A DNA stretch of 64,000 bases from Pseudomonadota bacterium (GCA_021845965.1 JAJZUZ010000003.1:1-64000), one strand, 5' to 3'; shown: positions 35,237 to 48,912, numbered from the stretch's first letter. Notes: generated from the sequence alone by a model not told the origin. Numbers and translations are program-made.

Positions 35237-36277
35237 ATGGTGCAGCCGCCAACGCCCCGCTGGCAGGCCAGCCTGACCGACAACTGGCAACGGCGCGGCC
35301 CTCTGGCCTGGCTGCTGTGGCCGCTGTCCCTGCTGATGCGGATCCTGGTGCACCTGCGCCAGGGCTTGTACCTCAGTGGCCTGCTGCGCCAGCACAGTGT
35401 GCCGGTGCCGGTCATCGTGGTCGGCAACGTCGTGGCCGGCGGGGCCGGCAAGACGCCGGTGGTCATGGCCCTGGTGCAGCACCTGCGCGGGCGTGGCCTG
35501 CATCCCGGCGTGATCTCGCGCGGCTATGGCCGCCGCACGCTCGACTGCCTCGAAGTGCACCCCGACAGCGCACCTCACGAAGTGGGCGACGAGCCGGCCC
35601 TGATACGGCGCCGCAGCGGCGTGCCGGTCTTCGTGGCGCGTCGCCGCATCGAGGCCGCGCGTGCCCTGCTGCAAGCCCATCCGGACATCGACGTGATTGT
35701 GAGCGACGACGGCCTGCAGCACCTGGCCCTGGCACGCGACATCGAAATCTGCGTCTTCGACGATCGTGGCGTCGGCAACGGCCTGCTGCTGCCCGCCGGG
35801 CCGCTGCGCGAACCCTGGCCGCGCCATGTGGACCTGGTGCTGCACACCGGCAGCCGGCCGGCCTTCACCGGCTACATCTCGCAGCGCGCCCTCGCGCCGC
35901 AGGCGGTGCGCAGCGACGGCAGCCGCGTCAGCCTGCTCTCCCTGACGCTCGACGGCCGCCCCCTGCTGGCTGTGGCCGGCACGGCACGGCCGCAGGCCTT
36001 TTTCGACATGCTGCAGACGCTGGGCCTGCCGCTGTCGCTCACCATCGCGCGCCCGGATCACGACGACTACGCCAGCTGGCAGCGCCCGCGCGACCGCGAC
36101 TACACCCTGCTATGCACCGAGAAGGACGCGCTCAAGCTGTGGACCCTGCACCCCGACGCCCTGGCCGTGCCACTGGAGTTCGCACCCGAGCCGGCCTTCT
36201 TCAATGCGCTGGACCGTCTGCTCGCCGAGGCCAGGCACGCGCGGCTATCATCGCCCCATGGACACCCGACTCCTTGA
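35237..36277 (+). CDS. lpxK: Tetraacyldisaccharide 4'-kinase
   Basis: [82 protein letters not shown]. Confidence 0.96.
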   Translation: MVQPPTPRWQASLTDNWQRRGPLAWLLWPLSLLMRILVHLRQGLYLSGLLRQHSVPVPVIVVGNVVAGGAGKTPVVMALVQHLRGRGLHPGVISRGYGRRTLDCLEVHPDSAPHEVGDEPALIRRRSGVPVFVARRRIEAARALLQAHPDIDVIVSDDGLQHLALARDIEICVFDDRGVGNGLLLPAGPLREPWPRHVDLVLHTGSRPAFTGYISQRALAPQAVRSDGSRVSLLSLTLDGRPLLAVAGTARPQAFFDMLQTLGLPLSLTIARPDHDDYASWQRPRDRDYTLLCTEKDALKLWTLHPDALAVPLEFAPEPAFFNALDRLLAEARHARLSSPHGHPTP

Positions 36278-36440
36278 ACTGCTGGTCTGCCCCGTGACCA
36301 AGGGCCCGCTCGAATACAACCGCGAAAAGCAGGAACTGATCTCGCGCAGCGCGCGGCTGGCCTATCCGATCCGCGACGGTATCCCCGTGCTGCTGGAAAA
36401 CGAGGCGCGGATGCTGAGCGACGAAGAACTGGCACGATGA
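36258..36440 (+). CDS. Trm112 family protein
   Basis: [60 protein letters not shown]. Confidence 0.95.
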   Translation: MDTRLLELLVCPVTKGPLEYNREKQELISRSARLAYPIRDGIPVLLENEARMLSDEELAR

Positions 36441-37198
36441 GCTACACCGTGCTCATCCCGGCACGGCTGGCCTCGACCCGCCTGCCCAACAAGCCGCTGG
36501 CCGACATCGCCGGCCTGCCCATGGTGGTGCGTGTGGCCCGGCGCGTCGGCAGCGGACTGCCGGCCGGCACGCGCGTGGTGGTGGCGGGGGACAGCCCCGA
36601 GATCCTGCAAGCCTGCCGCCAGCACGGCGTCGAAGCCATCCTGACGCGGCTGGACCACCCCAGCGGCAGCGACCGCCTGGCCGAGGCCTGTGAGCTGCTG
36701 CGACTGGCGGACGATGCCGTCGTGGTCAATGTGCAGGGCGACGAACCGCTGATCGATCCGGCCCTGGTCTCGGCTGTGGCGGACTTGCTGCGCCAGCGCC
36801 CCGAGGCAAGCATGAGCACAGCCGCGCATCCCATCCACGAGGTGGCCGACTTCACCAACCCGAATGTGGTCAAGGTCGTGCTGGATGCGCGCGACCTGGC
36901 CCTGTACTTCAGCCGCGCCCCCATCGCCTGGTGGCGCGACGGCTTCGCCCAGGGTATCCAGTCCCTGCCCGATCCGGCGCCGCTGCGCCATATAGGCATC
37001 TACGGCTACCGCGTCGGCTTCCTGCGCCAGTTTCCCCGGCTGGCCCAGGCCCCCATCGAGCTCACGGAAGCGCTGGAGCAGTTGCGCGCCATGTGGCACG
37101 GGCATCGTATTGCCGTGCACGTCACGCCGCGTGCCCCGGGCGCCGGCGTGGACACCCCGGAGGACCTGGAGCGGGTGCGCCGGCTCTTCGATACATAA
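36437..37198 (+). CDS. kdsB: 3-deoxy-manno-octulosonate cytidylyltransferase
   Basis: [50 protein letters not shown]. Confidence 0.97.
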   Translation: MSYTVLIPARLASTRLPNKPLADIAGLPMVVRVARRVGSGLPAGTRVVVAGDSPEILQACRQHGVEAILTRLDHPSGSDRLAEACELLRLADDAVVVNVQGDEPLIDPALVSAVADLLRQRPEASMSTAAHPIHEVADFTNPNVVKVVLDARDLALYFSRAPIAWWRDGFAQGIQSLPDPAPLRHIGIYGYRVGFLRQFPRLAQAPIELTEALEQLRAMWHGHRIAVHVTPRAPGAGVDTPEDLERVRRLFDT

Positions 37199-37296
37199 GC
37201 CGCGACTGGCCCGTCTGTAAGTTTCAGGCCGGTTACGGCATGCTATCCTCGCTGCAGCAAGGTCGATGCACCGCCATGGTGCCGTCGCCGACCTGA

Positions 37297-37977
<681 letters not shown>

Positions 37978-37996
37978 GCCCATCCCCCGCGTATCC

Positions 37997-38020
37997 AGGC
38001 CGCCTCGTGCGGCCTTTTTT
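37997..38020 (+). terminator. Terminator after adk
   Basis: AGGCCGC CTCGT GCGGCCTTTTTT. Confidence 0.85.
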
Positions 38021-38036
38021 CATGCCTGCGGCGGAC

Positions 38037-39104
38037 TCAGAAGAGTTCGACGCCGCCGTCGCGCACATCGGCCTGCAGCTGGCCCTGGCGGACCAGGTCA
38101 TCGTAGCTGCACACGCGGTTGCGACCGTGACGCTTGGCGTAGTAAACCGCCTGGTCGGCCCGGTTGCAGACGACGTCCGGTGCGTCACCGCCCTGGATGC
38201 CACTCAAACCTACGCTCACCGTGATGCGCCCCACCTGCGGAAACCGGTACTGCTCCATCTTGAGGCGAAAGCGCTCCACCGTGCGCACCGCGGCCGCGTG
38301 ATCCGGGCCGCGCATCAGGACCACGAATTCCTCGCCGCCAAACCGGTAGACCCGGTCATAGCCGCGGAAGGTGTTGCGCAGGATGCGGCCGACGAGGATC
38401 AGCACCTCGTCGCCGATCTGGTGCCCGAACTGGTCGTTCACCTGCTTGAAGTGGTCGACATCGACCATCGCCAGCCAGAACTGCTGGCCCGGCCTGCCCC
38501 GTCGCTGCGGATGCCCGTCCGTTGCGTCGGCTGGCACCGGATCGGGCCGCACGGCCTCCTCGCCCAGTGAGCGGTAGAACGTCTCCTCGAAGGATTTGCG
38601 GTTGAGCAGCCCGGTCAGCGCGTCGCGCTCGCTGTACATGAACATGCTGTGCATGTTGCGGTAGACGCGCAACACGCGCTCGATGCTGGCCAGTGCCACC
38701 GCGTCGAGCCGGACGCCGGAGCGGATCTCGACCACACCCGTCTCACCCGCGTCATAGACCGCAAAGAGCGGCAGACAGGTCAGGCAGGCGTCGCCGCCTC
38801 CATCGACGCCCTCGATCACCACCGGCAGATTGACTTCGAGGCACCGCTGGCGCGGGCTATCGTTCTCGACCCGGTCCAGATGGTGGAAGTCCGCGTGCAT
38901 CGGATCGTTCACCTGCGGCGGCTGCCCCCGCGGCAGCACCACATGGGCGAGCCAGCGCTGATCGTTCTGGTCGCTCATCAGCAGGTACAAGGTCACGCTG
39001 GCGGGCTGGAGCAGTCCCATCAACACGCGGGCCAGCGCGACATCCAGCGACGGCCGGTCCCGCTGGTCGGTCAACGTGGCGATCTGGTCAATGAGCTGGA
39101 ACAT
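38037..39104 (-). CDS. GGDEF domain diguanylate cyclase
   Basis: C-terminal GGDEF with active-site [13 protein letters not shown] and [21 protein letters not shown]; no obvious TM. Confidence 0.93.
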   Translation of the reverse strand: MFQLIDQIATLTDQRDRPSLDVALARVLMGLLQPASVTLYLLMSDQNDQRWLAHVVLPRGQPPQVNDPMHADFHHLDRVENDSPRQRCLEVNLPVVIEGVDGGGDACLTCLPLFAVYDAGETGVVEIRSGVRLDAVALASIERVLRVYRNMHSMFMYSERDALTGLLNRKSFEETFYRSLGEEAVRPDPVPADATDGHPQRRGRPGQQFWLAMVDVDHFKQVNDQFGHQIGDEVLILVGRILRNTFRGYDRVYRFGGEEFVVLMRGPDHAAAVRTVERFRLKMEQYRFPQVGRITVSVGLSGIQGGDAPDVVCNRADQAVYYAKRHGRNRVCSYDDLVRQGQLQADVRDGGVELF

Positions 39105-39148
39105 GCGCGCGCGAGCTAGCTGGAGACATTGTGACAAGAAACCCGGCC

Positions 39149-40141
<993 letters not shown>

Positions 40142-40152
40142 TTCCCGAAAAA

Positions 40153-40168
40153 CTGGTTAAAAATACAG
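40153..40168. promoter_or_regulatory. LexA/SOS box 1
   Basis: CTGGTTAAAAATACAG = CTG-N10-CAG. Confidence 0.85.
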
Positions 40169-40171
40169 CTA

Positions 40172-40187
40172 CTGGATATCAAGACAG
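40172..40187. promoter_or_regulatory. LexA/SOS box 2
   Basis: CTGGATATCAAGACAG = CTG-N10-CAG. Confidence 0.82.
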
Positions 40188-40231
40188 TATCAAACACGCG
40201 CCGTTGTGCCCAGGCCAAACCAGGAGTCGCC

Positions 40232-40918
40232 ATGATGGATCTGCCGCAGTACCCGATCAAGCTGACCGCCCGTCAGCAACAGATTCTGGACCTGATCCAG
40301 AGCGCGATCGCGCGCACCGGCGCTCCTCCCACGCGGGCCGAGATCGCCGCCGAGCTCGGTTTCAAGTCCGCCAATGCTGCCGAGGAACATCTGCAGGCCC
40401 TGGCGCGCAAGGGTGTAATCGAGCTCGTCAGCGGCACGTCGCGCGGCATCCGCCTGCAGGGCGATGCGCTGCGCTCCATCAACGAATCGCGCATCAAACA
40501 ATTCTCCCTGCCCATGCCGGACCTGGCGCAGCTCGCGCTGCCCCTGGTCGGGCGCGTGGCGGCAGGGTCGCCCATTCTCGCGCAGGAACATGTGGACCAG
40601 ACCTATTACGTCGAGAGCTCGCTGTTCCAGCGCAAACCCGACTACCTGCTCAAGGTGCGCGGCATGTCCATGCGTGATGCCGGCATCATGGACGGCGACC
40701 TGCTCGCCGTGCAGGCCACCAAGGACGCCAAGAACGGGCAGATTGTGGTCGCGCGCCTGGGCGACGAAGTCACGGTCAAGCGCTTCCGCCGCAACAAGCA
40801 CCTGATCGAACTGCTGCCAGAGAACCCGGACTACCAGACCATCGTCGTTGAACCCGGTGACCCCTTCGAGATCGAGGGCCTGGCCGTCGGCCTGATCCGC
40901 AACACCATGCTCATGTGA
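40232..40918 (+). CDS. lexA: Transcriptional repressor LexA
   Basis: [64 protein letters not shown] cleavage region; [19 protein letters not shown]. Confidence 0.98.
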   Translation: MMDLPQYPIKLTARQQQILDLIQSAIARTGAPPTRAEIAAELGFKSANAAEEHLQALARKGVIELVSGTSRGIRLQGDALRSINESRIKQFSLPMPDLAQLALPLVGRVAAGSPILAQEHVDQTYYVESSLFQRKPDYLLKVRGMSMRDAGIMDGDLLAVQATKDAKNGQIVVARLGDEVTVKRFRRNKHLIELLPENPDYQTIVVEPGDPFEIEGLAVGLIRNTMLM

Positions 40919-40946
40919 GCGCAACGCGAATCGAGAGAGGTTGGTC

Positions 40947-41249
40947 ATGAACATCGTCTGGTCCGCCATACTGGCACTCCGGTCGTCACTGCAGAACCTG
41001 CGGCGCGGGCCGCTGGCCGTCGCGCAGATCGTCGCCCTGCCCCGCACGTCCAAGCAGCGGCCCCTTGCAGTCACGGCTGCACCAAGGTTGCGCGTTGAGC
41101 GCGCGCACTTGACGCCGCGCCCGCTGCGGGTGGTCCGGGTGATGGAGGCCGGCCAGCCCCGGACCCAGGTGGGCCGCATGGTGATCTCCGGCCGCATGGC
41201 CGATGTGTGCGCCGAGCTCGACCGCCTGGCCGCCTGCGAAGCGGCCTGA
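40947..41249 (+). CDS. Hypothetical protein (100 aa) immediately downstream of lexA
   Basis: ATG with AGAGAGG upstream, 28 bp after lexA stop, same strand; MNIVWSAILALRSSLQNLRRGPLAVAQIVALP...RMVISGRMADVCAELDRLAACEAA. Confidence 0.65.
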   Translation: MNIVWSAILALRSSLQNLRRGPLAVAQIVALPRTSKQRPLAVTAAPRLRVERAHLTPRPLRVVRVMEAGQPRTQVGRMVISGRMADVCAELDRLAACEAA

Positions 41250-41338
41250 GCGGCCTCGCAGCGGCAGCCGTGTAAGCAGTTGCAAGCTGCGTCGTGTTCG
41301 GGTTTTTCCTGAGTACGCGCAGGGCACAATAGCGTGCC

Positions 41339-42349
41339 ATGAATATCGTGATTCTGGACGACTACCAGGACGTCGTGCGCAAGCTCGATTGCGCCGCCAA
41401 GCTGGCCGACTACCCGTTCAAGGTCTTCAACAACACCGTCAAAGGCCTGGGCCAGCTCTCGGTGCGCCTGCGCGACGCCGACGTCGTGGTCCTGATCCGG
41501 GAACGCACCCCGATCACGCGCCAGCTGGTTGAAAAGCTGCCTCGCCTCAAGCTCATTGCACAGACCGGTCGCATCGGCAGCCATGTCGATCTCGCTGCGT
41601 GCACGGCGCGCGGCATTGCCGTGGCCGAGGGTGTGGGTTCGCCAATCGCACCGGCCGAGCTGACCTGGGCCCTCATCATGGCCGCCATGCGCCGGCTGCC
41701 CCAGTACATCGGCAACCTCAAACATGGTGCTTGGCAGCAATCGGGCCTGAAGTCCGCTGCCATGCCGCCCAACTTCGCCATGGGTACGGTGTTGCGCGAG
41801 AAGACCTTGGGCATCTGGGGCTATGGCAAGATCGGGCAGCTGATCGCGGGCTACGGCCGCGCCTTCGGCATGCGCGTGCTGGTCTGGGGTCGCGACGCCT
41901 CGCAGGAGAAGGCGAAGCAGGACGGCCACCAGGTCGCCGCGAGCCGCGAAGACTTCTTCCAGCACAGCGACGTGCTCACCCTGCACCTGCGTCTGAACGA
42001 TGCCACGCGCGGCATCGTCACGGCCGCCGACCTCGCGCGCATGAAACCCACCTCGCTGCTGGTGAACACCTCGCGCGCCGAGCTGATCGAACCCGATGCC
42101 CTGCTCAACGGCCTGAACCGCGGCCGTCCCGGCATGGCCGCGGTCGACGTCTTCGAATCCGAGCCCATCCTGCAGGGGCACGCCCTCTTGCGGCTGGAGA
42201 ATTGCATCTGCACGCCGCACATCGGCTATGTCGAGCAGGAGAGCTACGAGCTGTACTTCGGCTCCGCCTTCGACAACGTGCTCAACTTCATCCGCGGCAC
42301 ACCCACCAACATCGCCAACCCCGACGCCTTGCAGGTGCAGCGCCGCTGA
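41339..42349 (+). CDS. D-2-hydroxyacid dehydrogenase family protein
   Basis: KTLGIWGYGKIGQLIAGYGRAFGMRVLVWGRD; LLVNTSRAELIEPDALLNGL. Confidence 0.92.
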   Translation: MNIVILDDYQDVVRKLDCAAKLADYPFKVFNNTVKGLGQLSVRLRDADVVVLIRERTPITRQLVEKLPRLKLIAQTGRIGSHVDLAACTARGIAVAEGVGSPIAPAELTWALIMAAMRRLPQYIGNLKHGAWQQSGLKSAAMPPNFAMGTVLREKTLGIWGYGKIGQLIAGYGRAFGMRVLVWGRDASQEKAKQDGHQVAASREDFFQHSDVLTLHLRLNDATRGIVTAADLARMKPTSLLVNTSRAELIEPDALLNGLNRGRPGMAAVDVFESEPILQGHALLRLENCICTPHIGYVEQESYELYFGSAFDNVLNFIRGTPTNIANPDALQVQRR

Positions 42350-42360
42350 TGCGGCCGGCT

Positions 42361-43026
42361 TCAGGCCGGCTTTTTCGACCGCATCGCCAGCATCTGCTCG
42401 GTGCTGCTCTTGCGGTCTGTGTTGACCTTCTGCAGGGTCGGGCGCTCGCCCATTTTCTTCAGGTATTCACGCACCGGCAGCGCAGCCAGCACGTCCTCGC
42501 CGTAGATGATCTTGCTGGCGCTGGACACCAGCGGCAGGTGGACCACCACGGCGCAATCGGCCAGCGTGAACTCGGCCCCCGCCACGTAGGGCGCGAACTT
42601 CGCCAGCTTGGCAAAGCTGTGCGCCCCCTTGACGAGCAGCTTGTGGGTACGTTCCTTGACCTCGTCGGAGACCTTGCCGCCAAAGAATGCCTCCGGGTAC
42701 AGATTGCGCGCCACCAGCTCCAGGTGCAGCTCGCTGTGCAGGATGATCTCGCGCACCTTGGCCGCCGCATAGGGATCGGCAGGCAACAGTGGTGTTTGCG
42801 GATAGGCGGCCTCGATGTACTCCGCACAGGCGCCCGATTCGGAAATCGGCCCCTGCGGCGTATCCAGGAACGGCACCTTGCCCATGGGCGAGCGCTCCAC
42901 CAGCAGCGGGTGGGTGTTGCCGGTCCAGACCAGCTCCTCGACGAAGGGCACCCCCTTCTCCATCAGCTGCAGCTTGATCTTGTTGTAGTAGTTGCTGGCC
43001 GAGAAGCCGCACAGTTTCAGCGTCAT
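42361..43026 (-). CDS. Glutathione S-transferase family protein
   Basis: MTLKLCGFSASNYYNKIKLQLMEKGVPFVEELVWTGNTHPLLVERSPMGKVPFLDTPQGPISES. Confidence 0.92.
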   Translation of the reverse strand: MTLKLCGFSASNYYNKIKLQLMEKGVPFVEELVWTGNTHPLLVERSPMGKVPFLDTPQGPISESGACAEYIEAAYPQTPLLPADPYAAAKVREIILHSELHLELVARNLYPEAFFGGKVSDEVKERTHKLLVKGAHSFAKLAKFAPYVAGAEFTLADCAVVVHLPLVSSASKIIYGEDVLAALPVREYLKKMGERPTLQKVNTDRKSSTEQMLAMRSKKPA

Positions 43027-43143
43027 GTTGTCTCCTTGTGAATCGGGCGTCAGGCCCTGGCGCGCAGTCTGACAGAGCGCCCGTGGCGGCACAGTCCGGC
43101 AGGTGACTCGCCGCAGCCGTGAGGGCCGGGGATAATGCCGGCC

Positions 43144-44670
43144 ATGAAACCCGTCTACGCACACATTGCCGTCGTCGGCACAGGCGCCATGGGCCGCGGC
43201 ATCGCCCAGATCGCCGCGCAGGCCGGCAGCACCGTCACCCTCTACGACAGCCAGGCCACCGCCGTGGCGGCGGCGAAGCAGTCCATCGCCGAGCAGTGGG
43301 ACAGACTGGTCGAAAAAGGCCGCATGGAAGCCGCCGCGGTGGCGGCCTGCAAAGGGCGCTTGCAGACGGCGGCCAGTTTGCAGGACCTGGCCGATTGCGA
43401 CCTGGTGGTGGAGGCCATCGTCGAAAAACTGGAGGTGAAGGCGGCCCTGTTTGCCGAGCTGGAGGGCATCGTCGGCGCGAACGCCGTGCTGGCCAGCAAC
43501 ACCTCCTCGCTGTCCATCACGGCCATCGCCGCCAAGCTCAGGCGCCCGCAGCGCGTGGCCGGCTACCACTTCTTCAACCCGGTGCCGCTGATGAAGGTGG
43601 TCGAGGTCATTGCCGGCCTCAAGACCGAACCGGCGGTCTGCGCCGCGCTGTCCGAGTACGCACGCCAGATGGGCCACACGCCCGTCACGGCGCAGGACAC
43701 CCCCGGCTTCATCGTCAACCACGCCGGCCGCGGCTACGGCACCGAGGCGTTGCGCATCGTCAGCGAGGGCGTGGCCGACTTCGCCACCATCGATCGCATC
43801 CTCAAGGACCAGGCCGGCTTCAAGCTCGGCCCCTTCGAACTGATGGACCTCACCGCGCTGGACGTGTCGCACCCGGTGATGGAATCCATCTACCACCAGT
43901 ACTACGAGGAGGCGCGCTACCGCCCGAGCGTCATCACCGCGCAGCGCCTGGCCGGTGGCGTGCTGGGCCGCAAGACGGGCGAAGGCTTCTACCGCTACGA
44001 CAAGAACGTGGCCCAGGTGGCCCCCGAGCCGCCGGTGCCGCAGGTGGCCGAGCTGCCACCGGTCTGGGTCTCGCCGCGTGCATCCCGCCGCGCCGAGTTG
44101 TACCAGCTGCTCAAGGACCTGGGCGCGAAGATCGAAACCGGCCAGTCGCCTTCCGCCGCAGCGCTCACGTTGGTGGCGCCCCTGGGCTTTGACGTCACCA
44201 CGGTGGCCGTGGTCGAACGCCTGGACCCGGCACGCACCGTGGGTATCGACCTGCTGATCGACGACGCGGCCACCAAGCGCCGCGTGCTGGCCACCAACCC
44301 GGCCACGCGCGCCGACATGCGTGATGCGGCCCATGCGCTCTTTGCGCGCGACGGCAAGGCGGTGAGCGTGATCCGCGACAGCGGCGGCTTCGTCACCCAG
44401 CGCGTGGTGGCCACCATCGTCAACATCGCGGCCGACATCTGCCAGCAGCGCATCTGCACGCCCCAGGATCTGGAAACCGCCGTCACCCTCGGCCTGGGCT
44501 ATCCGCTGGGCCCGCTGGCCATGGGCAACCTCTACGGTCCGACCAATGTGCTGGAGGTGCTGTTCAACCTGCAGACGGTCTATGGTGACCCGCGCTACCG
44601 CCCCAGCCCCTGGCTGCGCCGGCGCGGCGCCATCGGCCTGTCCCTGCTGCACGAGGAAGAATCAGCATGA
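43144..44670 (+). CDS. 3-hydroxyacyl-CoA dehydrogenase (PaaH/PaaC-like, two C-terminal domains)
   Basis: HIAVVGTGAMGRGIAQIAAQAGSTVTLYD; VAGYHFFNPVPLMKVVEVIAGLKT; DTPGFIVNHAGRGY. Confidence 0.93.
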   Translation: MKPVYAHIAVVGTGAMGRGIAQIAAQAGSTVTLYDSQATAVAAAKQSIAEQWDRLVEKGRMEAAAVAACKGRLQTAASLQDLADCDLVVEAIVEKLEVKAALFAELEGIVGANAVLASNTSSLSITAIAAKLRRPQRVAGYHFFNPVPLMKVVEVIAGLKTEPAVCAALSEYARQMGHTPVTAQDTPGFIVNHAGRGYGTEALRIVSEGVADFATIDRILKDQAGFKLGPFELMDLTALDVSHPVMESIYHQYYEEARYRPSVITAQRLAGGVLGRKTGEGFYRYDKNVAQVAPEPPVPQVAELPPVWVSPRASRRAELYQLLKDLGAKIETGQSPSAAALTLVAPLGFDVTTVAVVERLDPARTVGIDLLIDDAATKRRVLATNPATRADMRDAAHALFARDGKAVSVIRDSGGFVTQRVVATIVNIAADICQQRICTPQDLETAVTLGLGYPLGPLAMGNLYGPTNVLEVLFNLQTVYGDPRYRPSPWLRRRGAIGLSLLHEEESA

Positions 44671-45446
44671 GCGCGCAGATCCTGAGTACCAGCCAGGGCC
44701 GCACCATGGTGCTGACCCTCTCCAACCCCGGCCAACGCAATGCCCTGGGGCCGGACATGTACGCTGCCGGCATCGAGGCACTGAACGCCGCCGAGACCAA
44801 CCCGGACGTACGCAGCGTCATCATCACCGGCGAGGGCTCGACCTTCTGCGCCGGTGGCGACCTGAACCGCCTGCAGGCCAACCGCCAACAGGAACCGGCC
44901 GTCCAGGCGCAGAGCATCGAGAACCTGCACAACTGGATCGAGGCCATCCGCACCTTCCCCAAGCCGGTGATTGCCGCCGTCGAGGGTGCGGCTGCCGGGG
45001 CGGGCTTCTCGCTGGCCCTGGCCTGCGACTTCATCATCGCTGCCAGCGACGCCGTCTTCATCATGGCCTACAGCAACGTCGGACTGTCACCCGACGGTGG
45101 TGCCAGCTGGAGCCTGGCACGTGCGCTGCCGCGCCAGCTCACCAGCGAACTGCTGATGGCGGGCGAGCGCATCGGCGCATCACGCCTGAACGAACTGGGA
45201 CTGGTGAATCGCCTCAGCGATCCTGGCCGCGCGCTGGACGCAGCGCTGGCTCTGGCAGACAACCTCAATGCGCGCGCACCCAACGTGCTGGCCAGCATCA
45301 AGGAGCTGATCAACGACGCGCCGCAGGCCGCGCTCTCCGAGCAGTTGGCCCAGGAACGGACGCACTTCGTGCGCAACCTGCACCACCCCAACGCGGGCAT
45401 CGGCATTGCGGCCTTCCTCGCGAAGCGCAAGCCGGACTATCAGTAG
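44667..45446 (+). CDS. Enoyl-CoA hydratase/isomerase family protein
   Basis: GEGSTFCAGGDLNRL; KPVIAAVEGAAAGAGFSLALACDFIIAASDAVF; 4-bp overlap with the upstream gene. Confidence 0.93.
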   Translation: MSAQILSTSQGRTMVLTLSNPGQRNALGPDMYAAGIEALNAAETNPDVRSVIITGEGSTFCAGGDLNRLQANRQQEPAVQAQSIENLHNWIEAIRTFPKPVIAAVEGAAAGAGFSLALACDFIIAASDAVFIMAYSNVGLSPDGGASWSLARALPRQLTSELLMAGERIGASRLNELGLVNRLSDPGRALDAALALADNLNARAPNVLASIKELINDAPQAALSEQLAQERTHFVRNLHHPNAGIGIAAFLAKRKPDYQ

Positions 45447-45553
45447 CCGCTGCGACCGGCAGACGCTGCAGACACCCAGGTGACAACCCCCTGGCGTGAG
45501 TGGCGTCCCTCGGGTGACAATCTGTGCAGATTCAGTCTCGCACAAGACAGCCC

Positions 45554-46273
45554 ATGGACGAACCCATTCTTACCATCGAGGAACGCTCGGCAATCAATGC
45601 CGGGCGCTGGTTTTCCACCCTGTCACCCTCATTGCGCCACGACATCCTGCGATGTGCCTACGTCAGACGCTACAAGGACGGCGAACTCATCTGCGCCCGC
45701 GGCGAACCGCCCGAGGAATGGGTCGCCTGCGCCAAGGGCGCGGTGCGCGTGAGTTCGACCTCCATCTCGGGCAAGCAGGTCACGCTGACCTATGTGGAGC
45801 CGGGCGTCTGGTTCGGCGATGTGGCCATCTTCGACGGCGACCGGCGCACGCACGATGCCTACGCGCATGGCGACACCACCACCCTGTGCGTGGCCAAGGC
45901 CGATTTCAAGAAGATCCTGGCCAGCCACGTGGAGCTGTACGAGGCCATGCTGCGCCTGCACGCACGGCGCATCCGCCAGCTCTATGGCCTGGTGGAGGAC
46001 CTCAACACCCTGCCCTTGCGCGCGCGCCTGGCCAAGCAGCTGCTGCACCTGCTGCGCAGCTATGGTGTGCCCTCACTGAGCGATTGCCGCGAGATGCGCA
46101 TCGGCCTGCAGCTGGCGCAGGAAGAACTGGCCCAGCTGCTGGGCGCTTCGCGCCAGCGCGTGAACCAGGAACTCAAGGCCATGGAGCGCGAGGACGTGAT
46201 CCGCATCGAACCGGGCGGCCTGGTGGTGCGCGACCGCGATGCGCTGTGGCGCATCGTCGAATCCGACCATTGA
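45554..46273 (+). CDS. Crp/Fnr family transcriptional regulator
   Basis: cNMP-like domain (VEPGVWFGDVAIFDGDRRTHDAYAHGDTTTLCV) and wHTH (QEELAQLLGASRQRVNQELKAMEREDVIRIEPGGLVVRD). Confidence 0.93.
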   Translation: MDEPILTIEERSAINAGRWFSTLSPSLRHDILRCAYVRRYKDGELICARGEPPEEWVACAKGAVRVSSTSISGKQVTLTYVEPGVWFGDVAIFDGDRRTHDAYAHGDTTTLCVAKADFKKILASHVELYEAMLRLHARRIRQLYGLVEDLNTLPLRARLAKQLLHLLRSYGVPSLSDCREMRIGLQLAQEELAQLLGASRQRVNQELKAMEREDVIRIEPGGLVVRDRDALWRIVESDH

Positions 46274-46297
46274 GCACGACGCCAACCCTCTGACCCC

Positions 46298-47404
46298 ATG
46301 AGCGAACTCGAACAACAATACACCGGCACCCGCCCCGTTCCCGCCGCCCACGCCTTCGACGTGCCCTCACTGCAGGCGTGGCTGGAACGGAACCTCGACG
46401 GCTTTGCCGGGCCGCTGACGGTGGAGGCCTTCAAGGGCGGCCAGTCCAACCCCACCTACAAGCTCAACACGCCCGCGCGCAGCTATGTCATGCGCGCCAA
46501 GCCGGGCCCGGTGGCCAAGCTGCTGCCGTCGGCACACGCCATCGAACGCGAGTACGCGGTCATGCGCGGCCTGTACGGCACCGCCGTGCCGGTGCCATGC
46601 ATGTACTGCCTGTGCGAGGACGAGAGCATCATCGGCCGCGCCTTCTACGTCATGGAGTACATGGCCGGCCGGGTGCTGTGGGAACAATCCCTGCCCGACC
46701 TGGACCGCGATGCACGCCGCGCCATCTACCTGGAGATGAACCGCGTCATCGCCGCCCTGCACACGGTGAAGTTCGCCGAGCGCGGCCTGGCCGACTACGG
46801 CAAGCCCGGCAATTACGTGGAGCGCCAGATCGGCCGCTGGGGCAAGCAGTACCGCGCCTCCGCGGACGGTGCCGGCCCCATGTCGCAGCCCATCCCCGAG
46901 ATGGAAAAGCTGCTGGAATGGCTGCCCGCCCACCTGCCCGCCAGCGCGAAGGATGAGAGCCTGGTGAGCATCGTGCATGGCGACTACCGCCTGGACAACC
47001 TCATGTTCCACCCCAGCGAGCCACGCGTGATCGCCGTGCTGGACTGGGAGCTGTCCACCCTGGGCCACCCCCTGGCCGACTTTGCCTACCACTGCATGGC
47101 CTGGCACATCCCGCCCGGCATGTTCCGCGGCATCGGCGGCCTGGACCTGGCGGCGCTGGGCATCCCGTCCGAGGATGAGTACATCGGCCTCTATTGCGAG
47201 CGCACCGGCTTGGCCCGACGCGAAGCATTGAAGGCCGACTGGAACTTCTACATGGCCTACAACATGTTCCGTATCGCCGCCATCCTGCAGGGCATTGCCA
47301 AGCGGGTGGAAAACGGCACCGCCTCCAGCGCCCAGGCGCAGAAATCCGCCGCAGGCGCCCGCCCCATGGCGGCTATGGCCTGGCAGTTCGCCCAGCAGGC
47401 CTGA
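46298..47404 (+). CDS. APH-like phosphotransferase family protein (ACAD10/11 kinase-domain-like)
   Basis: GGQSNPTYKLNTPARSYVMRAKPGP; SIVHGDYRLDNLMFHPSEPRVIAVLDWELSTLGHPLADFAYHCMAWH. Confidence 0.92.
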   Translation: MSELEQQYTGTRPVPAAHAFDVPSLQAWLERNLDGFAGPLTVEAFKGGQSNPTYKLNTPARSYVMRAKPGPVAKLLPSAHAIEREYAVMRGLYGTAVPVPCMYCLCEDESIIGRAFYVMEYMAGRVLWEQSLPDLDRDARRAIYLEMNRVIAALHTVKFAERGLADYGKPGNYVERQIGRWGKQYRASADGAGPMSQPIPEMEKLLEWLPAHLPASAKDESLVSIVHGDYRLDNLMFHPSEPRVIAVLDWELSTLGHPLADFAYHCMAWHIPPGMFRGIGGLDLAALGIPSEDEYIGLYCERTGLARREALKADWNFYMAYNMFRIAAILQGIAKRVENGTASSAQAQKSAAGARPMAAMAWQFAQQA

Positions 47405-47434
47405 CCCCCTTCACTTCGCAACCAGGAGATCCGC

Positions 47435-48708
<1,274 letters not shown>

Positions 48709-48709
<1 letters not shown>

Positions 48710-48820
48710 ACCCCCCCAGGCTGCGCGCACTGCGTGGCGCTTCGCCACCCCCCTTGCAGGGGGCAACGCCAGTGGCCCGGCCGAGCCGGTTCCACGGCGT
48801 TCCGCGGTTGCAGGAGTCGG
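48709..48820. repeat. Candidate Comamonadaceae-type structured intergenic repeat
   Basis: CCCCCCCAGGCTGCGCGCACTGCGTGGCGCTTCGCCACCCCCCTTGCAGGGGGCAACGCC contains two short hairpins (GTGGCGcttCGCCAC; CCCCCttgcaGGGGG). Confidence 0.45.
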
Positions 48821-48873
48821 TGCGCCCCATTTCAGCTGATCGGCTGTGGGGCACTTGATAAGCAAGCACAATC

Positions 48874-48898
48874 GGGGCGGAGCGATCCGCCCCTTTTT
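48874..48898 (+). terminator. Rho-independent terminator-like hairpin 14 nt upstream of GST start codon
   Basis: GGGGCGGA GCGA TCCGCCCC TTTTT. Confidence 0.75.
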
Positions 48899-48912
48899 CA
48901 TTGGAGAAACAG

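Noticed and set aside
40941-41340. Minus-strand ORFs (40986..41327, 41071..41340) in the lexA downstream region
   Set aside because: Overlap the better-supported plus-strand ORF with RBS; no recognisable domain.
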